From NCBI GenBank assembly GCA_033961575.1, contig CM066732.1:78744187-78808186 (forward strand): 64,000 bases of DNA, in the 5' to 3' direction. Below, one piece after another: positions 1-11,464 of the stretch. The position numbers and the translations under genes were made by a program. How positions within the stretch are numbered: position 1 is the first letter of the stretch; each line of letters opens with the position of its first letter. The notes below the pieces were generated by a model. The model was given only the letters and a program-made list of their open reading frames with translations, searched no databases and was not told the origin of the DNA. This DNA is from Aselliscus stoliczkanus (lineage: Eukaryota > Chordata > Mammalia > Chiroptera > Hipposideridae).

Positions 1-244
1 CTCAGTGCTCATTTCATTTATAATAAAAAATCAGGTGAATTTCTTAATTTCAATGAGCTTCTCCTAATGCTCTTGATTCTCATTGAAACTCACTCAGGCC
101 CTTACACTTGAGTGGAAATCTCACTAATTTCAGGGTAAATTAATATATAACTTAGATGAACTGCATTGATATCAAAATGGAAATTAAGAAAGATGTTTTT
201 CATTCATTGACCTCCTCTATGAAATCTGACATTAATGTGCCCCT

Positions 245-292
245 TTCTTCCTTCCTTCCTTCCTTCCTTCCTTCCTTCCTTCCTCCCTCATT
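245..292. repeat. (TTCC)n microsatellite
   Basis: About ten TTCC units in a pyrimidine-rich stretch. Confidence 0.95.
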
Positions 293-1439
293 GTCTTCTC
301 TCTCTAGCTCTCTTTTTTTCTCTTTCCTTTCACAGATCTTTACTAAATAAATGTAAAACTTTTATAGCTGTGACCCATGTAGTTCTATCCCAGAACTGTG
401 TCATAAAATGAACACAATCGATGAACAAAAAAGAGTTCAAAAAACAAGGAAGTCCTTTACTTGTGTTGTTCAAATACTGAGAACACACACTTCTTAAAAT
501 CCCCTGTATTCTCTCCTATTCACTGTTCTCACACATTCCAAGTAGTCTCTCACTTCTTTTTGCACAAACCCATAGAAAACTTAGCACCCAACCCTATACC
601 TCTTATTCGTTTTTCATGCTCCTTTTGGTTTCAATTCTTGTCATAAAAATTCAAAAGAACCAGGACAGAGGAAAGGCTGGTAGTACGTCTATTAGTAATT
701 TTTGCTCAATTACACCTTCCAAGTACTTTATCAGGTTTATGAAGAAGCACAGACCCTACCTTTAAAAGCCTGTAATTAAATGGGGATACTCAACATCTGT
801 TGGGTATCTAGATAAATCAAGTTCTATGCAAAACACCATGAATATAAAGATTAATAAGCAAGAGTGTCTGCACTATAGAAGTTCACAGTCCGTGTGAAAG
901 TGGCCAAATGGACAGATAACTATAATGCAATATGATAAATGCTAAAATAAACTTTACATAGAAAATACTATGGGAATTTGACAGAGCTTATTTTAAAATG
1001 ACTCACTATCCAGTACTATTAGTTAATATTAGTTTTTTCCTTGTTACAGATACTCCCATCTTGAATTGAAAACAATTCATCATTGTTTTGTCACCATCCC
1101 TGCCTCTGTGCATACCTAACTCCCAGAGCTTTGCAGCTTCATTTCTATTTCTAATAGAATTCTCCCAGTATGTGGTAGCTTGGGGTGGGGATGGTAAAAG
1201 AGAGGATTGGGGGTGGGGGGGAAGAAACCTGGCCTTTATCTTCCAGAGGAAAGAAATTTAGAAACCGTCAGAAACATGATAGAGTTGTCAGAACAACGTG
1301 GATTCAGCTTTATGAACTATGAAACATATGGTCTGGTTTTTTGTTGTGTTCCATATTAATATGATAGTCACAAAAAATTCTAATCTTTTTTAAAAGATTA
1401 AAAACAAAATCCCACCACTATGTCCAAGTAATCTGTGTC

Positions 1440-1990
1440 TTTCCTAACATTTTTACTCACTTTCTTCCAATGCCCTTATCACCTCAAAACTGACTCCTAC
1501 AACATCTTCCTAAGTGGGCTCTGCTTCAATTTTTCCCAATTCAAATATATCTAATCTACTTCTAGATTAATTATCCTAAATACTGTTTGTGTCACTCAAT
1601 TTAAAACACTGGAATAACTCCCTAATGTCTAGGATAAAGTTCAAGTTTCACATAAAGATTCTTGAAAATTTGGCCCCAAGCTATCATCTTTGTTTTGTTT
1701 TGCTTGTTTGTTTGTTTTTGTTTGTTTGTTTGTTTTTTAGCTGAGCCATTCTGCCACCTGTTGGCAGCTCAGCGGCAGCTCAGCTTGTGCTGGGCATCGA
1801 ACTGCTGTTGCTCAGAGCTCAGCTCACACTCTTGAGTGAGCTCTTAACCAACTGAGCCACTCGGCTAGCCCCCGAAGCTTTCATCTTTGAAAACATTTCT
1901 TTTCACCCCCAACTCAACCATATGCTCCAGTAAACTCATATCCTCAGCCTTCCAAGAAACACCTACTAATTTATCTGCCCAGCAACCTTT
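1440..1990 (+). repeat. L2-like remnant split by a SINE
   Basis: TAACTCCCTAATGTCTAGGA, TAAAGTTCAAGTTTC and later CAAGAAACACCTACTAA resemble L2. The young SINE at 1735 separates the halves. Confidence 0.5.
1735..1872 (-). mobile_element. tRNA-derived SINE (~140 bp type)
   Basis: Minus-strand copy: T-rich start, then AGCTGAGCCATTCTGCCACC, ending CCACTCGGCTAGCCCC. Target duplication AAGCTATCATCTTTG (1678-1692) and AAGCTTTCATCTTTG (1875-1889). Confidence 0.92.
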
Positions 1991-1992
1991 TT

Positions 1993-3559
1993 CCTGAGAA
2001 GTGCTCCAACAACATGGTTCTTACAAAGTAACCCTGATTATCATTGGTGATTGATCCAAGGGTAGTATCTAATCCAAACTGACCCAATGAGTTCCTCCCC
2101 TAAGGAATTTAGAATGGAAACTGTGATAGTCCAGGCTCACTGTGGCTGTCATTTACTGCCATGTGGACCAGAAAAAAGAAAAAGCTGATTTGCAATAATA
2201 GATAAAGTAGATATGTAGAGAAGAACAAAGACAAGAGGGAAGGAGGGAGAGAGGGAGAGAGGGAGAGAGGGAGGGAGGGAGGGAGGAAGGAAGGAAGGAA
2301 GGAAGGAAGGAAGGAAGGAAGGAAGGAGAGAGAGAGAGAGAAAGAAAGAAAGGAAGAAAGAAAGAAAGAAAGAAAGGAAGGAAGGAAGGAAGGAAGGAAG
2401 GAAGGAAGGAAGGAAGGAAGGAAGGAAGGAAGGAAGGAAACTATAGTCTTAATCCATTCTGTTCATCTGACCCAGCTGCATCCTTTTCTTGGGGTCCAAT
2501 AGTCACTTATGCATTCATAATAATAAATAACTGCCTTTGCGTAGGTTATCTTAAATGAATTGTTACTTGCATACCAAAAAAGTTGTAATTACTCTAATCA
2601 CATTTGCATTTCAGAGAATTCACTCTGTCCACAATGTGGAAGAAGGAAGGGCTAATAAGAGAACAGAGGCCATGAGAGCACTCAGGAGGCCATTGGAAGG
2701 TTTCAGGAACAAGATTTAGTGATGATAGGATGCGGAAGGTGAGCAAGGATGGTGAGACCTGAGGGTGACCTGAAGGCTGTATGACTGGGTGGAGAGTGGA
2801 AAAGAGAATACTAAAGAATTGGGGGTGATGATAATGAGTTCAGTGATGCACCTTATGTGGAAGCACCCAGCACGATTCCTAGGCCATAGTAGGTGATCCA
2901 TACATGTCAATGTCCTTGGTTCCCCTTCTTCCCTTATGTTTTATCTCCCCTGTTAGGTTATAAACTCCTACAGGGCAGGAATTATAAAACATCCATTGCC
3001 CTTACAGTGACTACTCAAGTCCTGGCATAGTATAGACACTCAGTAAATATTTGTTGATTTTCTTTTTATTTTATGCAATACAGTTTTGTTTTGATTGCTT
3101 ATAATAATATATCTTATGAAAGTAAACACTCAGAATAATATTGTATAGACCTGTTTTCTTAGACAAAAAAACTCAAAGAATGCTTTTCTCACTATAATCT
3201 TTGATTTTGGCGTGGTCTTGAAAAAGTCTGAATTCTAATAGAGAATCATTTTCTTTTCAACAGGTAAGAAATAAGTAAAATCAAGACACACAAAAAAATT
3301 AATGAATAAAGCTTTTCATTTATAAATAAGTACAAATATGAAAGTGCTCACTGAACATCAATACACAATACCTAAAAACAAATCAGAAAGGTGAATACAG
3401 AGCCTAACTCCTAATATAAATACAAACTAATCAAAGCCAAAGATTTAAAATTTGAAACAGCTCTTTTGTTGAATCTTAATCTCTATCTCAGATATAACTA
3501 TAAAACATTTTGGAAATTAATTCCTTCTTAATTCTCTATACAAAAAAAATTTCTTAGGG
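1993..3559. other. Intergenic, no gene seen
   Basis: AT-rich sequence around the purine microsatellite. An L2/MIR-like end lies near 2950-3060 (TCCTGGCATAGTATAGACAC). Confidence 0.6.
2237..2440. repeat. Purine-rich compound microsatellite (GGGA/GGAA/GAAA)
   Basis: Some 200 bases of nearly pure purine: GGGAGA units, then GGAA, GAGA, GAAA and GGAA again. Likely highly variable in length. Confidence 0.95.
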
Positions 3560-4705
3560 TTTCTGATCAAGATCGCATAGTAGGTAAATGCTGTACTTAC
3601 CTCCTCTCATGAGCACATCAAAATTACAACTAAACTACAGAACAAGCATCACTGAGAATTGCCTGAAGTCTACCTGAACTGAAATTCTACAACTAAGTAC
3701 AAACAGAAGAAGCCACCTCAAGAATTGGAGGAAGGACAGAGACATGCAACTGGCTGGTCCCACACCCGTGTATGACCATTAAAAATTGGGAGGGATATCT
3801 CAGCAGCAGAGGTCCCCCTGAAGGAGCAAGGGGTCCCAGCACCACACCAGGCTTTCCAGCCCAGGATTTCAGTGCCAGGGTAAGAGTCCCCACAAATTCT
3901 GGCTGTGAAAAGCAGTGAAGGTTGTAGCTGGGTGAGACAAGAGTGACTAAAGCACCATGTTCTCCTCTTAAAGGGTCCATGCATGGATTTACTCACTGAT
4001 GGACTCACTTGCTCTGAGTTCCAGTGCTGGGGTAGCAGCTCAAAAAGTACCAGGGACAAATGGGGAGGAATTGAAGTGTCTTGCGTTAGGGTGAGGGCTG
4101 GAGGGGCTCATGCCAGGTGGCACCAGGCTGAGGCTGAACTTAATCTACAGCATGGCTCTTCCGAGGAGGCCCCAAGGCTGGCAGGCCTATGGCCATCTTC
4201 AGACCGAGCCACAGCTTCATCTGGCAACCTCCAAGGGCAACACACCCAGAAGCCAAACTGGGCAGCCACCAGAGCCCTGCGAATCCTGCTCTGTAGGCTG
4301 AGCCTCTGCAACATAGCTCCTCCACTGTAGTCACAGCCAATCCTCACAACCAATCATACCGAGGGTCATTCCCTCCTATTGATGTGCAAACAGCAACTAA
4401 GGCTCAACTACAACAGGAGGACACACACAAGGGACACACCTAGAGCATTCAGATCTGGTGACCATGGAGACTGTGTCACTGGGCCCCCCAGGACACCTAC
4501 TACATAAGGCCACTCTACTAAGGCCAGGAGATACAGCAACCCTGCCTAATACATAGAAACAAACACAGAGGAGCAGCCAAAATGAGGAGACAAAGAAACA
4601 ATGGAAGAATAGAACAAAACTCCAGAAAAAGACCTAAACAAAATGACGACAAGCACTCTACCAGATGCAGAGTTGAAAACACTGATTATAAGAATGCTTA
4701 ATGAA

Positions 4706-5218
4706 GGGCCCTGCCGAGTGGCTCAGCTGGTTAAGAGTTGGCTTACAGCACATGCTCTGAGCAACAGGGCTGCGGTTCGATTCCCACATAGGCCAGTGAA
4801 TGCTGCGCCCTAGCTGAGCTGTTGCTGAGCTGCCAACAGGTGGCAGGATGGCTCAGCTGGTGTAACAACAAGATTGCTTGTTCAATGGTGAGTTATGCCC
4901 ACCTGCAACTAAAAGATTGAACTCGGCACCTTGAGCTGAGCTGCCACCTAGATGGCTCAAAGGATAGGGTATGCGCTCTTAACAACAAAGCTGCTGGGTT
5001 AGACTCCAGTATGGGATGGTGGCTAGGCCCACCCACAACTACGATTGAACACAGCATCTTGAGCTTAGAGGCTACAAGCTACCAACGAGAAGCCAGATGG
5101 TGACTGGCACCCTCCACAACGAAGATTGAAGAACAACAACTTAGCTGGTCCCATCTCCCAATTCCCCAACACTGCTCCCCTCCCCCAATTCCTGGAGGTA
5201 GCAAACATTTTTTTTAAA
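4706..5218 (+). mobile_element. Multi-tRNA SINE (trimeric head, ~500 bp)
   Basis: Three tRNA-like units in series: one with box A/B-like parts at 4716-4780, a second near 4850-4895, and a third near 4950-5015 (CTCTTAACAACAAAGCTGCTGG). A tail ending in CCCCTCCCCCAATTCC follows. It is inserted in the L1 ORF1 region. Confidence 0.8.
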
Positions 5219-5246
5219 AAAGAACCATTCAGAAATAAAGAATACA

Positions 5247-5658
5247 GGGCCGGCTGAGTGGTGCATTGGTTAAGAGCCGGTTTTGGGATGCCAGCAGCCC
5301 GGGTTCGGATCCCACGAATGAGGGCCAGTAACACTGCCCTCCACAGTTAAAAACAGCTCCACCTGGAGCTGGGCTGTGAGACCTGGGGACGGTGTAGGCT
5401 GCAGCCCCTGCTGCAGTGGGCTGCCATAGGCTACAGTGAGTGGCCGGCAGCCAGCGTGAACTGCCAATAGCTGCGGTGAGCGACATCCAGAGGCCAGCGA
5501 CCGATCTGCCTCATCCGGGAAGAACGCAATGATGATACCAACATGGGCCAGTGAAGCAACATCCTCCGCAAGTAGACTGAAGAACAAAAAGACAGCAACT
5601 TGTCTGTTCCCCTTCCCCGATTCCCCAACGCTGTTCCCCTCCCCCAATTCCCCAATTT

Positions 5659-5660
<2 letters not shown>
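5247..5660 (+). mobile_element. Long (~430 bp) tRNA-derived SINE
   Basis: GGCCGGCTGAGTGGTGCATTGG head, GGTTCGGATCCCA box B, GC-rich middle, and tail CCCAATTCCCCAATTT running into a GAAA microsatellite. Flanked by AAAGAATACA on both sides. Confidence 0.9.

Positions 5661-5730
<70 letters not shown>
5661..5730 (+). repeat. (GAAA)n microsatellite grown from a SINE tail
   Basis: About 17 tandem GAAA units directly continue the A-rich tail of the preceding SINE. Confidence 0.95.
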
Positions 5731-6439
5731 ATACAATATCTGAAATAAGGAATACATTAGAGGGAATCAATAGTAGATTAGATGAAGCAAAGGAGTGAAT
5801 CAGTGATTTGGAAGAGAAGGTAGCAGAAAATACCTAATCACGACAGCAAGAAGAAAGAAGAATTTTTTTTAAAAACATGAGAATAGTTTAAGGGGCATCT
5901 AGGGACAACATTAAGTGTACCAATATTCGCATCATAGGGGTACCAGGAGAAGAGAGAGAACAACGAATTGAAAACCAATTTGAAGAAATCATGACACAAA
6001 ACTTCCCAAACCTGGTGAAGGAAATGACGTACAACCCCAGGAAGTGCAGAGAGCCCTAATCAAGATAAACCCAAAAAGGCCCACACCAAGTCACGTCATA
6101 ATTAAAATGCCAAAGGTTAAAGACAAAGAGCAAGAAAAAAGCAGCAAGAGAAAAGTAGTTAGTTGCCTACAAGGGAGTTCCCATAAGATTGTCAACTGAT
6201 ATCTCAACAGAAATTTTGCAGGCCAGAAAGGACTGGCATGAAGTATTCAAAGTGAGGAAAAGCAAGGGCATACAACAAAGATTACTCTACCCAGCAAGGG
6301 TATCATTTAAAAACAAAGGACAGATAGTTTCCCAGACAAGAAAAAGCTAAAGGAGTTCATCACCACTAAACCAGTATTACAAGGAATGTTAGAGGGACTT
6401 ATTTAAGATGGAAAAAAAGATTTAAAAATATGAATAATA

Positions 6440-6536
6440 GGGCCGACTGAGTGGCGTGGTGGTTAAGCACTGGCTTGGAAAGCCAGCGGCACTGGTTCGG
6501 TCCCACATATGAGGACCAGTGACACTACCCTCAAAA

Positions 6537-6551
<15 letters not shown>
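6440..6551 (+). mobile_element. Short (~105 bp) tRNA-head SINE
   Basis: tRNA-like head ending in CACTACCCTC followed directly by oligo(A) and an AT repeat. ATATGAATAATA is duplicated on both sides. It interrupts L1 sequence. Confidence 0.88.
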
Positions 6552-6570
<19 letters not shown>

Positions 6571-6684
6571 TGAATAATAAAATGACAACATGAATAATAA
6601 TATGACAATAATTAAAATGACAATATAAATATCTATCAATGATCACTTTTAATGTAAATAGATTAAATGCTCCAATCAAAAGAT

Positions 6685-6970
6685 AGGGTGGCTGCCCACC
6701 CACAACTAAGACTGAACTCAGCACTTTGAGCTGAGCTGCCACCCGAATGGTTCAGTGGATGGAGCATGTGCTCTTAACAACAAGGCTGCTGGTTCAACTC
6801 CTACATGGGATGGTGGCTACGCCCACCCGCAACTAAGATTGAACACAGCACCTTGAGCTTAGAGGCCATGAGCTACCAATGGGAAGCCAGACGGTGACTG
6901 GCACCCTCCACAACGAAGACTGAACAACTTGGCTGGTCCCCTGCCCCAATTCCCCAATTTAAAAAAAAAT
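6685..6970 (+). mobile_element. 5'-truncated multi-tRNA SINE inside L1 ORF2
   Basis: Matches the last two units and tail of the element at 4706. Flanked by AGATAGGGTGGCTG (left) and AAATAGGGTCGCTG (right); the L1 endonuclease reading resumes after it. Confidence 0.82.
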
Positions 6971-7361
6971 AGGGTCGCTGAATGGATTAAAAAAAAAAAA
7001 AAAAAAAACACTTGCCTATACTGCCTACAAGAGACTCACTTCAGAACAAAGGATACACACAGACTGAAAGTAAAGGGATGAGAAAAATATATTTCATGAA
7101 AATGGAAATCAAAAAAAAAAAAATTGAAAAAGTTGGGGTAGCATTACTTATACCAGATCAAATAGACTTTAAAATAAAGGCTGTAACAAGAGACAAAGAA
7201 AGACCCAGCAATCCCACTTGTGGATATTTATTAAAAGAAACCCAAAATGCTACTTCGAGGGGATGTGTGTATCCATATGTTCACTTCAGCATTATTTACA
7301 ATAGCCAAGATATTGAGGAAACCTGGAATCCATCAATGGATGAATGGATAAAGAGTGGTTT

Positions 7362-7362
<1 letters not shown>

Positions 7363-7397
<35 letters not shown>

Positions 7398-7400
7398 AGA
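7363..7400. repeat. (TA)n microsatellite within L1
   Basis: Interrupted TA repeat inside L1 ORF2-end sequence. Confidence 0.9.
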
Positions 7401-8374
7401 TATTCCATTATATATACAATGGAATATCACTTGGCCATGGAAAGGAATGGGTTCTTGTCATCTGGGTAGCATGAATGGACCAGGTGGATAATTGTACTGA
7501 GTGGAGTATGTCAGACAGAGTAAGACAGGTGCAATGTGATTTCGTTTATATGTAAAATCTAAAGAACAAAATAAACAAACAAAACAAAACAAAATTCATA
7601 GGTTCAGAGAACATTTTGATGGTTGTCAAATGGGAGTAAGGGCTGGGATGGATGAAAAAGATGAAAGGATTAAGAAGGACAGATTGATTGTTACACAGTA
7701 GCCAAGGGGATGTTAAGTATAACATAAGGAATATAGTCAATAATATTGTAATAACTGTGTATGGTGTAAGATGGGTACTAGATTTATCCGGGTGATGGGA
7801 GTGGGTTGGTGGACAAGATAAAAAAGGTGAAGGGATTAAGTAGTCCAATTTGTTAGGTACAAAATAGTAATGAGAATGTAAAGTAACACATAGGAAATGT
7901 AGTCAATGATATGGTAATAACTATGTATAATGCCAGGTGGGTACTAGACTAATCAGGGAGATCATTTCTTAAATTTTGTATATATCTAACCATTATGCTG
8001 TATTAGGGTTAATACAAAACAATATTGAATGTCAACTGCAATTGAAAATTTTTTAAAGTGGAGGTACAGATGAAGGGGAATAAGAAGTCCAAATCTCCAA
8101 GTATGAAACAAATAAATCATGGAGATATAATATACAGCATAGGGAATATAGTCAACATTGTGATAGCGTGGTACAGTGTCAGATGGTTGGTGGACTTATT
8201 ATGGTGATCACTTCTTTAGGTATGTAAATGTTGAATAACTATGGTATATACCTAAAACTAATATAATATTATATGTTAGTTATATTTTAATAAAAATCTT
8301 TTTTAAAAGATTATTCTTGCTATTCAGTATATATTATCTATATATATGTTATTATCTATATATAAAATATATTA

Positions 8375-8510
8375 GGGCTGGCCGAGTGGCTCAGTTGATT
8401 AAGAGCTCGCTCAAGAGTGTGAGCTGAGCTCTGAGCAACGGTGGTTCGATGCCAGCCCAAGCTGAGTTGCCGTTGAGCTGCCAACAGGTGGCAGGATGGC
8501 TCAGCTAAAA
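8375..8510 (+). mobile_element. tRNA-derived SINE (~140 bp type)
   Basis: GGGCTGGCCGAGTGGCTCAG head, box B GGTTCGATGCC, and tail GGCAGGATGGCTCAGCTAAAA, in an AT-rich target. Confidence 0.92.
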
Positions 8511-9239
8511 ATATATATATATATGTTTTTTTATTTAAAATAAATAAATAAATAAATAAAATATATTAACTGCATATGATGTATATTTATATACAATCTA
8601 ATATATTATTTGTAGAGAGAGTGTGTGCAAATGTTGGCAAACACATTTAAATTAAACATTTTAAACTCATCTTAACTAATTCCACTGCCACAGAGATGTA
8701 CAATCAGTCCAAGAGAGTCATGACTAGACAGCTTTTATTAACCTTGACTGAGAAGGAAAGACTGAGTCATGGCCCATGCATAACTGCCGTATGTGGCCAA
8801 TATAACTGTGCAAACTCCTGGGCATTAATGGAAGAGGATACAACCTGAGAAAGAACTCTGTAATGTGGAAACTGTAGGCCACCCTCTATAGAATGTGATC
8901 TGAGAGGTAATGAAATGGCCAACTACCACAGTGATGAAAATTCCACGAGTAGAGGAATTTTTTTGAGTTAAGGAGATTATCTCTAGGAGACTTCTGTTAA
9001 AGTGCATGTTTTCAGTAAAAATGATAAAGCATTGACCTGCCAATACCTATAAATACATTGTTGTGATTTCTTTGTTTTAATAGCTTCCTATCACCGAACA
9101 GGGAACTATGGCTTGGCTCGTTGGCCTCTACTTACTACTCTCAAACTCATTTCTTGCCATTCTCCTCTCCCCAGAAGACTTTACTCCATATATATGACTG
9201 GTACATTTTCAATGCTTCAGGTTTCAAATTAAATGAGAT

Positions 9240-9480
9240 CTCTCAGAAGATTCTTCCCTCACCACTCTGACCAAAGTAGGGTCCTACTCTGTCAGAGCTT
9301 TCCTCAGAGCACTACTAAAATGTATTTTTCTTTTTCATTTTCTTGTTTGTTATCTGTCTGCACTTAGAAGCTTGAGGGCAAGGACCTTGAGTACATTATT
9401 CTCCATTGTAATCCTAGCTCCTACACAGTATCAAGCACATAGTAAAGGTTCAATAAGTATTTGTTAAGCAAGTGAATAAA
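9240..9480 (+). repeat. L2-like 3' end
   Basis: TTGAGGGCAAGGACCTTGAG, AGCTCCTACACAGTATCAAG, CATAGTAAAGGTTCAATAAG: the typical L2/MIR-type 3' end. Confidence 0.6.
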
Positions 9481-9724
9481 TTATAAAGTAATATAACATT
9501 TCTGAGAGTTGGTTTGGTTATTAAGTATCAAAAGGCCTTAAAATGCTGATACAGAGCGGTGAAATAATTCCACTAGGAACTTATCTTAAGGAAACAATTG
9601 GAAATGTACAGGTTTATACACAGAATTTTCATAATTTTCCTTTTTTATGAAAGGAAAAACTGGATCTGAATGTCCAGAAATAAGAAAAGTATTAAATTGG
9701 TGACATTTTAAAAGAATAATTAAT

Positions 9725-9761
9725 AAGTCCCAGTGACACTGCCCTCAAAAAAAAAAAAAAA
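9725..9761 (+). mobile_element. Extremely 5'-truncated short SINE
   Basis: Only CCAGTGACACTGCCCTC plus oligo(A) of the ~105-bp SINE remains. It is flanked by perfect 15-bp copies of AAAAGAATAATTAAT (9710-9724 and 9762-9776). Confidence 0.88.
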
Positions 9762-10742
9762 AAAAGAATAATTAATGCCATGATAAAATGCTCATGATAG
9801 AATGTTAAATGGAAAAAGCAAGATAAAATAATTTATACAGTATGATCCCAGTTTTGCATAAAGGAAAAGAGTATATATGCATTGAAAACAACTGTTATAT
9901 GTATCAATGTACCAAAATATTGATGGTGCTTATCTATAGGTGATAAGTGATTTTTATTATTAATGATATTCTGTATTTGTTTTGATGCTCTACAGTGAGT
10001 ATATATTACTTTTACACATGGATGAAAACAATACAAGTTTAAATTTAAATAAGCACCTACTGTGTGAAAAGCACTCTGCTAATTACTGAAGGTTTCAACA
10101 CTTTGGAATGCTCACCACTTTTCCCACTCTACAGGGGTTTGTAATTTGTGACATAAGTAAATGTATTTCCAAACCCAGAATGGAGCTGGAAGTAGGAGGC
10201 ATCAGCAAGTCAGGAGGAGATGGATAAAGACATAAAAATGGTGAGATGGGGAGAGACAAGATGGGCCTCCACAAAGGAAAAGAAGGGAAACAAGTAGGGA
10301 TATGAAGGGACCCCTGAGATACACTTCAATTGCTTTTGTCTTTTCAACAAAAGCCTTTCTGAGTGCCCACTGGGCCAGGTGGGTGCCATTAGTCTCAAAG
10401 ATAAATAAAACATAGTTGCAGCTTGCCCAGAAATTACAGTAGGGCAAGCAGGTAAGAAAACTAGTTATATTAGAGCTCAATCTTATGATTATGTACAAGG
10501 TGTTCTGAGAGTATAGATAAGAATGGGAGTAGTGAGAAAACACTTCCAAAAGAACACAAACTCATGCTAACTCCCAAAGAACAAAATACAGAATTCCAGG
10601 CAGGTGAGACAAAACATAAGTAAAGTATAGAAGTATGAAATTGAATGGCTATTAGGATGCTTTAAGCTGCATGTATTATAGCCCTAACTAGGACGACAGG
10701 TATCTGTTGGAAGTTAAATGTCATTTGCTCTGGGCTCCATGT

Positions 10743-10758
10743 AAAATGCAGTGGCCTA
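10743..10758. repeat. Target-site duplication, left copy, of the RPL9 retrocopy
   Basis: AAAATGCAGTGGCCTA matches AAAATGAAGTTGCCTA at 11465-11480 at 14 of 16 positions. The left copy abuts the inverted 5' segment. The nick site (TGT|AAAA on this strand) is close to the LINE-1 endonuclease preference. Confidence 0.85.
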
Positions 10759-10876
10759 CACTGATGCAATTCAAGTCGATCCGAAGGGTCCCTCTGGGCC
10801 CCTTCACAATAACTATGCATCCCTTCAAAGTGATGTCCACATTTTCTGGAATGTCCACCGTCTGAATGCTGAGAAT
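10759..10876 (-). pseudogene. RPL9: RPL9 processed pseudogene, inverted 5' segment
   Basis: Read on the minus strand, this encodes a piece closely matching the N-terminus of ribosomal protein L9, about residues 4-41 ([18 protein letters not shown]..., then VKGPRGTLR). It lies head to head with the rest of the same gene on the + strand. No introns are present, which is the mark of a retrocopy. The inversion breakpoint falls where the + segment begins (Asn-Val-Glu of RPL9), so almost nothing of the message is lost at the junction. It is not expected to produce protein. Confidence 0.93.
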
Positions 10877-10888
10877 GTAGAACTCAGT

Positions 10889-11464
10889 CAATGTAGAACT
10901 CGGTCTTGTTGGAAAGAAAAGGAAGAGACTCTGAGTTGACAAATGGTCAGGAAATAGAAAGGAACTGGCTACTGTTTGCACTATCTGTAGTCATGTACAG
11001 AAGATGATCAAGGGTGTTACATTGGGCTTCAATTACAAGATGAGGTCTGCATGCCACTTCCCCATCAATATTGTTATTCATGAGAATGGTTCTCTTGTTG
11101 AAATCTGAAATTTCTTGGGTGAAAAATACATATGCAGGGTTAGGATGAGGTCAGATGTTGCTTGTTCCGTATCTCAAGCCCAGAAAGATGAGTTAATTGT
11201 TGAAGGAAATGATATTGAACTTGTATCAAATTCAGCTGCTTTAATTCAACAAACCACAACAGTTAAAAATGAAGATATCAGAATGTTTTTGGATGGTATA
11301 TCTATGTTTCTGAAAAACGAACAGTGCAGGAGGCTGATAAATAAGATCTAAGTTGCCCAGCGACAGATACACCACAATGTCGAGTGATTCCTCAGACTTA
11401 TTTGTGATATTTTAAAGACACAATAAAAGTAACGTATTGATTTGGAAAAATATAAAAATAAAAC
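10889..11464 (+). pseudogene. RPL9: RPL9 processed pseudogene, main body with 3' UTR and poly(A)
   Basis: Continues RPL9 from about residue 41 to the C-terminus and 3' UTR in one intronless piece. Premature TGA codons replace Arg codons at 10932-10934 and 11106-11108, both fitting CGN to TGA decay. One codon is missing near 11055, and a frameshift near 11300 alters the last ~12 residues. AATAAA sits at 11422 and an eroded A-rich tail runs from 11446. Ribosomal protein messages are frequent LINE-1 cargo. Together with the inverted segment this is one insertion flanked by a 16-bp target duplication. Confidence 0.96.

Larger units (their letters stand above)
3560..8310 (+). mobile_element. LINE-1 element, rearranged, with nested SINEs
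   Basis: Pieces appear in L1 order. About 3560-4580 is 5' UTR-like. 4583-4705 and 5740-6410 are ORF1-like; the latter includes the RRM/CTD wording IRIIGVP and, further on, ARKDW. 6640-6684 and 6970-7200 encode the start of the ORF2 endonuclease (LNVN, AEWIK, CCLQETHF-type, DFKIKAVTRDKE). The sequence then jumps to the ORF2 C-terminal end (7200-7490) and a 3' UTR ending in TTTTAATAAAAATC near 8300. Reverse transcriptase is absent, so the copy is dead. Three tRNA-type SINEs and one short SINE interrupt it. The subfamily was not assigned. Confidence 0.85.

Noticed and set aside
3693..4353. Overlapping frames of 60-115 codons on both strands
   Set aside because: They lie in L1 5' UTR-like sequence, which is GC-richer and poor in stops. 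No conserved protein is visible.
7012..7491. 159-codon + strand frame
   Set aside because: It is L1 ORF2 sequence joined across a deletion and a TA repeat, not a gene.
10721..10981. 86-codon minus-strand frame as a gene
   Set aside because: It is the inverted RPL9 fragment with flanking sequence read through on both sides.
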